NCBI RefSeq assembly: GCF_003711515.1
Contig: NW_021167092.1
Span: 797,073 to 861,072 of the forward strand
Direction: 5' to 3'
Origin: Sodiomyces alkalinus F11
Lineage: Eukaryota > Ascomycota > Sordariomycetes > Glomerellales > Plectosphaerellaceae
DNA: 64,000 nucleotides
How positions within the stretch are numbered: position 1 is the stretch's first letter; every line of letters begins with the position of its first letter. The notes under the pieces were generated by a model. That model ran no database searches, was not told where the DNA came from, and was given only the letters and a program-made list of their open reading frames with translations. A program made the translations under genes and the position numbers. Positions 60,301-64,000 of the stretch are shown one piece after another.

Positions 60301-61900
60301 GTTAGCCTTATCGGGTATAAATAAGTCACTAAAGTCTTATAATAGCTCTTTAGGTATAAAGTTATTCGGGTCTACTAGTTACTTCTTATATAACGCTTGT
60401 TCGATATCCCTTAAGCTTACTCCTTAGACTAAGACTTCTTCGCCCTTCCGTTATAAATCTCGGATAATACCTGTAAACACAGATCTAGTAACTAAATAGG
60501 CGTTACGGATAGCTTCTACCCCGGTAGGTTCCTTTTCGTGATAAAGTCGTATATTTAATCCGGCTACTCCGTGGTAAAGCCGTTTATCCTTCGCGTAGTA
60601 TAGTACGTTATTTTATTCTATCCAAGGCTTCCCGAGCAATATATCTTAATTAAGCCTTGGTATCATATATACAAATATCCTGTATAAGTAGCCGCTAAAC
60701 CTAAGCTTATAAATAGCGATCTGAGCGCTACTAATAGTCCTAATACCTTCTAAAAAGCTATTTAGTAGTCGATTCGTCTTATTAACTAATAGTAATTAGA
60801 GTCTCTAGGTAAACTATTTACTTATAACGGTATAGTAGTTATAACTAGTATTAATAAGGGTAAAGATATGCCGTTTATTCACTTTAGCTATTATAAATAC
60901 CGGGTTATTATTAGTATATACTTTAAACGCCTTTTACTCTCGCTATATCACGGCTATCGGCTTTAATGCTTATTTTTATATTAGAGTTATTCTTTTTCCG
61001 AGTTATCCTTATTAGTTAACTCGTCCCCGCTTTTATTGTGATCCTTTACGCGAGTCTCTTTAACCTCCTTCCGGACCGTGCCTTAGTTTTCCTTTAGCTT
61101 TTTATAGTTCCGTATAATATACCCATTCTTATTATAGTTATAGTATATCCGAGTCTTTTACTTCGCCTTCCTCTCGCTAATATAGTTTACTCCGCCTATC
61201 TTTATATTACCGTTAATATCCTTCTTTATAGTTATATAGTCTTAAGCTTATTTATTATAGTTCCGTTTAAACTAATAACCTTTAACTTTCCCGGCGATCT
61301 CTTATATACCGTTAACCTATATAGTATAGTAGTTAATAAGGATCCGGGCAGAGATAAGCTTATCCCTAAGTCGCGAGGTAATCGCTCCTTTAAGGAATAA
61401 GATCTACGTAGTAGCTTCTTATTTAGTACCGCCCGTAAGGGTAATCTATCTTTTAAAATAGGGCAGGAAAGCGGTAAATAACTTATCGAACTATTAACGA
61501 ATTATACGTAAGACTTAGGTAGCTCGCGATTATTCTGTAGGGTTAAGATAGGTACGATTAAGATACGCTATAAAGTTATTAGGGTCTATAAACTTACCCG
61601 GTCTATCGCTTTTATAAAAGGCCGATACGATCTATTATACTTTAGGCCCTAAGTAATTATAGATCGTGTACTAAGCTTATATATTATTCTAGAATAGGTT
61701 ATTATCGATTATAAGCCTTTACCGTATCGTATAGACCTACGCGCTATAATATACTTATTTCCCTAAGAACTTTATATAGTTATTAATAGTCTTACGAGGT
61801 ACCGCTATTAAGGTTAGGGCGGCCGCTATTATTATCGGCTATAACGCTAGCGATAAAACTAGTAATAGGGTAGATTCTACTAGTATAAGGATTATCCGGG
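57300..61900 (-). pseudogene. gag-pol remnant of element A copy 1
   Basis: On the minus strand: gag to about 61050, with the zinc knuckle at 61104-61145 (Y-Y-N-Y-N-K-N-G-Y-I-I-R-N-Y for C-x2-C-x4-H-x4-C, all three Cys and the His turned to Tyr). RT lies at about 59700-60080 (YKTIFRTRFRLFE, KAPATF, RYINKILQYFLDD and the Y-L/I-D-D box as YIDT). RNase H ends near 58985 (KGKDNTIADAL). Integrase lies at about 57700-58550. The chromodomain is at about 57365-57560 (EVKEILYIRIK, VGYYES, EPLKLLA, QALNKLKRKFG). Many stops, mainly at former Gln and Trp codons. Confidence 0.78.
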
Positions 61901-62049
61901 TCTATAAAGGAGCCGGAATACTTAAGTTAGGCGGTGTTAGGTTCTACGGAGTAAACAATCCTAGGAGCCGGACTATAAGCTATTCGACTAGTAAGCGTTA
62001 TCGCTCGTTAGCTTCTTCTCTTACCCGTTATTAGTCTATAAACTAGTGT

Positions 62050-62483
62050 TTTTCCGAGTAATATTCTTATATCGGAGTAAGCCTTATATTAATATCGGTA
62101 TATTACTTATAGAGAGGGCCTAGCCTTATATTTAGGGCTTAGTCGTTTTCTTCGAAGCGTTAGTTTATCTACTCCGCGACCTATTTAATTCTAATAGGTT
62201 GCTAGGCGGTAGTGTTAGGATCCTGATCTATCGCTAGCGTAGCACGTGGGTATCGCTAAGTTCTAGATATGTAAACGACTGGTTATAAGTCTTGGTACTA
62301 AGTAAGGTCGTAATAATAGATTATCTAGAACTAAGGAGGGAAGAAGGAAAAAGGAGAAAAGTCTATAGCGTTAGGCTAGCTATAAGGTAGCGATAACTTA
62401 GCGATATAGGTCCGTTAACTAAGCGCATAGTTAAGAAGATCCAGAGTATAGCCGGATCCTTATATCGGGGTTAACCCGTAATA
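62050..62483 (-). repeat. 5' LTR of A copy 1
   Basis: The right end is CCCGTAATA at 62483. The inner end cannot be fixed, because the only 3' LTR of the pair is truncated; homology with 1-367 and 34604-34980 covers at least 62113-62483. Confidence 0.65.
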
Positions 62484-62635
62484 GATAGGATCTAAATAAT
62501 ATAGTACCTATAAATAGAGTCTATACTACCTAAATTAAGAGTATAAGAGACGTATATAGATATAACTTAATATAGTATATATATGCGAGATTTTTACTCT
62601 ATTAGGATTATTATTATATTTGTCGTTATAGTTTA
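62484..62635 (+). repeat. right part of the split family B LTR
   Basis: It continues the LTR of 55157-55256: gataggatctaaat through gcgagattttt matches the B LTR at 34235-34350. The last ~30 bp are poorly matched, so the end is approximate. Confidence 0.6.
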
Positions 62636-62699
62636 TCTTTATTTTATTCTTTACTTTAGTTTTCTATATCGCCTTATAACCCCCGACTAGTCGCTAATA

Positions 62700-63859
62700 T
62701 ATCCGTCTGATTAAGTATAGCCCGTATTCTAGTAACTATATTATATACTAATGATAAAGCCTAGACTTTAGCTACTAGCGCCGAGGAGGCGCTTAATAGG
62801 CGTTATATAACTTCTCTAGCGATAGATATCTGTCTAGAGTGTATTAATTTCTCTAACACCGCTATACATAGATGCGTAGTGTGTATACGGTTATATTCGG
62901 CCTATATATCTACAAGTCTCCTTCTTTTCCGCTAAGCATTCGGCTTCTAATTATAATAGATTCCCGAGAGGCTTATAGAAGCCGCTTAGTATATTTAGAA
63001 CGCTACTAAGTATTTTATGACCCGCGAGGATAAGGGTAAACTAACGATTATTGGACGTTATCAGTTCTATCTACGGCTCTAGGCCGCTTCTGAGTAGCTA
63101 AGTAAGGCTATCGATAAGATTTCCGGGCATTTTACCGCCGCTATAAAATTTCGCCGGCCGTTTTATATACCTATTCTATTACTAACCTTATTAGGCTAAC
63201 CGCCTTGTATTTAACGAGCTACTATTCTTTCGGTTAATTATCACTATTAGTGTACTAATATAGGTTTATAATATCCGTTCGCCGAGTATCCGGGTTTTAA
63301 CTAGCTTTCGTAGATGAATAATCTAAACGCCGATTATACCTACAAGCTACTAGGTATAATAGCCCCCCTCCGTGATTATAGCATTATTATATGTATGACG
63401 CTTTATTATACTTTCAGAGAGCTTAAGGTTCGTAATACTATCAAGTATACCCCTAAGCGCTTAGCTCGGGAGAGTAGTGGCGTATAACATGGTATCCCTT
63501 ATTTCCTATAGCTTACGGGTCTTGATAACCGCCTAGCGGCTATTAATAAACCCCGTCGCCCTTTTATATCTACTAACCACGCCGGACACCTTATTAGCGC
63601 CCGTGGTCCTTGGATTATAGTGGAGAGTAACCCGGATAAGGAAATAGGTAAGCCTTTAGCGACTAATAGTCCCCCGCGTATTCCTAGTGCTAGTACTAGT
63701 AATAGCGGTAATAGCGTTAGTAGTAGTAGCGGTAACGCTATTAGTAATAATAGCGGTAATAGTAGTAGTAGTATCGAGGAGAGTAACGCTAGTATAGCGG
63801 ATATTAGTACTAAGGTTAAGGATTCGCTATCGGAGTCTAAGTTTAAGCGATATAATTAG
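62700..63859 (+). pseudogene. RIP-broken ORF of unknown family with Cys cluster and Ser-rich tail
   Basis: A single reading frame spans about 385 codons, interrupted only by stops that fit former Gln or Trp codons. It has a helical start (SAEEALNRRYITSLAID), a Cys cluster C-L-E-C-x8-H-R-C-V-V-C-I-R-L (about 62831-62890), a helix with SKAIDKISGHFTAAIKF near 63090-63150, a middle part (RELKVRNTIKYTPKRLARESSG) and an open C-terminal part, 63620-63859, that is Ser/Asn-rich and ends ESKFKRYN. It follows a B LTR fragment. Its Cys cluster resembles that in the antisense frame of C, so it may be an accessory gene of a further element. The function is unknown. Confidence 0.5.
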
Positions 63860-64000
63860 GATATTTTCCCCGGTAGCCGTATAACGCTAATCGTTTTTTA
63901 GGGTTAGGTTTTATTCCAGGATAAGGCTTATTTAAGCCTCCCCCGCCTAATATACTTCCGCTATATAAGATAGCGTTAGTTCTTCTTAATTTCAATACTT
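63860..64000. other. right window edge, unassigned
   Basis: The 141 bp after the preceding frame are TpA-rich and show no recognised feature; whatever element they belong to runs out of the window. Confidence 0.4.

Larger units (their letters stand above)
55257..62483 (-). mobile_element. Ty3/gypsy chromodomain element, family A copy 1
   Basis: The 5' LTR is at the right end (to 62483). The interior has gag, pol with chromodomain, then an opposite-strand frame. The 3' LTR is at 55257-55470 but lacks its outer ~150 bp, as the match to 62271-62483 shows. A polypurine tract, GAGAGGGAGGGGGGGGATAG on the minus strand (55471-55496), directly precedes the 3' LTR. The element split a B LTR; the left junction has lost sequence, so no target duplication is left. 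Confidence 0.8.

Overview
The window looks like a filamentous ascomycete (Pezizomycotina) chromosome: one spliced housekeeping gene in a roughly 2.5 kb island, set in about 60 kb of nested, decayed transposons. The transposon DNA is very rich in TpA and almost lacks CpA/TpG while keeping many CpG. Its old reading frames are broken mostly where Gln (CAA/CAG) or Trp (TGG) codons became TAA/TAG, and Cys, His and Asp codons became Tyr and Asn codons. That is the mark of repeat-induced point mutation (RIP, C to T at CpA on both strands). Family names A to F are mine.

Layout, left to right. 1-367 is an LTR of Ty3/gypsy family A. 368-5716 is a 5'-truncated Ty1/copia element (E) on +. 5717-11298 is a second copia family (B) on +. 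11299-11957 is unassigned. 11958-16332 is an internally deleted B element on -, carrying a LINE 3' fragment, a hAT-type MITE and a small insert. 16333-16455 is a weakly mutated LTR remnant of E type. 16721-18723 is the only intact gene, SRP72 (signal recognition particle subunit), with one intron. 18837-19673 is a long-TIR MITE just after it. 20801-22448 is the 5' end of a gag-bearing LTR element (D). 22449-28085 is a full-length E on -. 28084-34389 is a full-length B with a 5-bp target duplication, sitting in an E LTR. 34604-45534 is a fragment of A split by a full-length chromodomain gypsy element (C, 35984-44944) with a perfect 5-bp target duplication. 45535-47261 is unclassified. 47262-50275 is a second D copy holding a solo B LTR. 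50402-50630 is a (TAA)n array with a 10-N assembly gap. About 51540-55150 is a Tad-like LINE on -. 55257-62483 is a nearly complete A element on -, inside a split B LTR. 62700-63859 is a RIP-broken frame of unknown family with a Cys cluster.

SRP72 belongs to the SRP that targets ribosomes to the ER; nothing else here functions with it. The gene is not RIP-mutated although RIP reaches to within about 0.6 kb upstream and into the MITE 0.1 kb downstream. The most interesting signal lies in the dead elements: both chromodomain gypsy families (A and C) carry, between the end of pol and the 3' LTR, a long frame on the strand opposite to gag-pol. The one in C has a Cys/His cluster, a Gln/Lys/Leu-rich coiled-coil-like part and a basic tail, and nearly all its stops lie at CAA/CAG-derived codons. 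The separate 62.7-63.9 kb frame has a similar Cys cluster.
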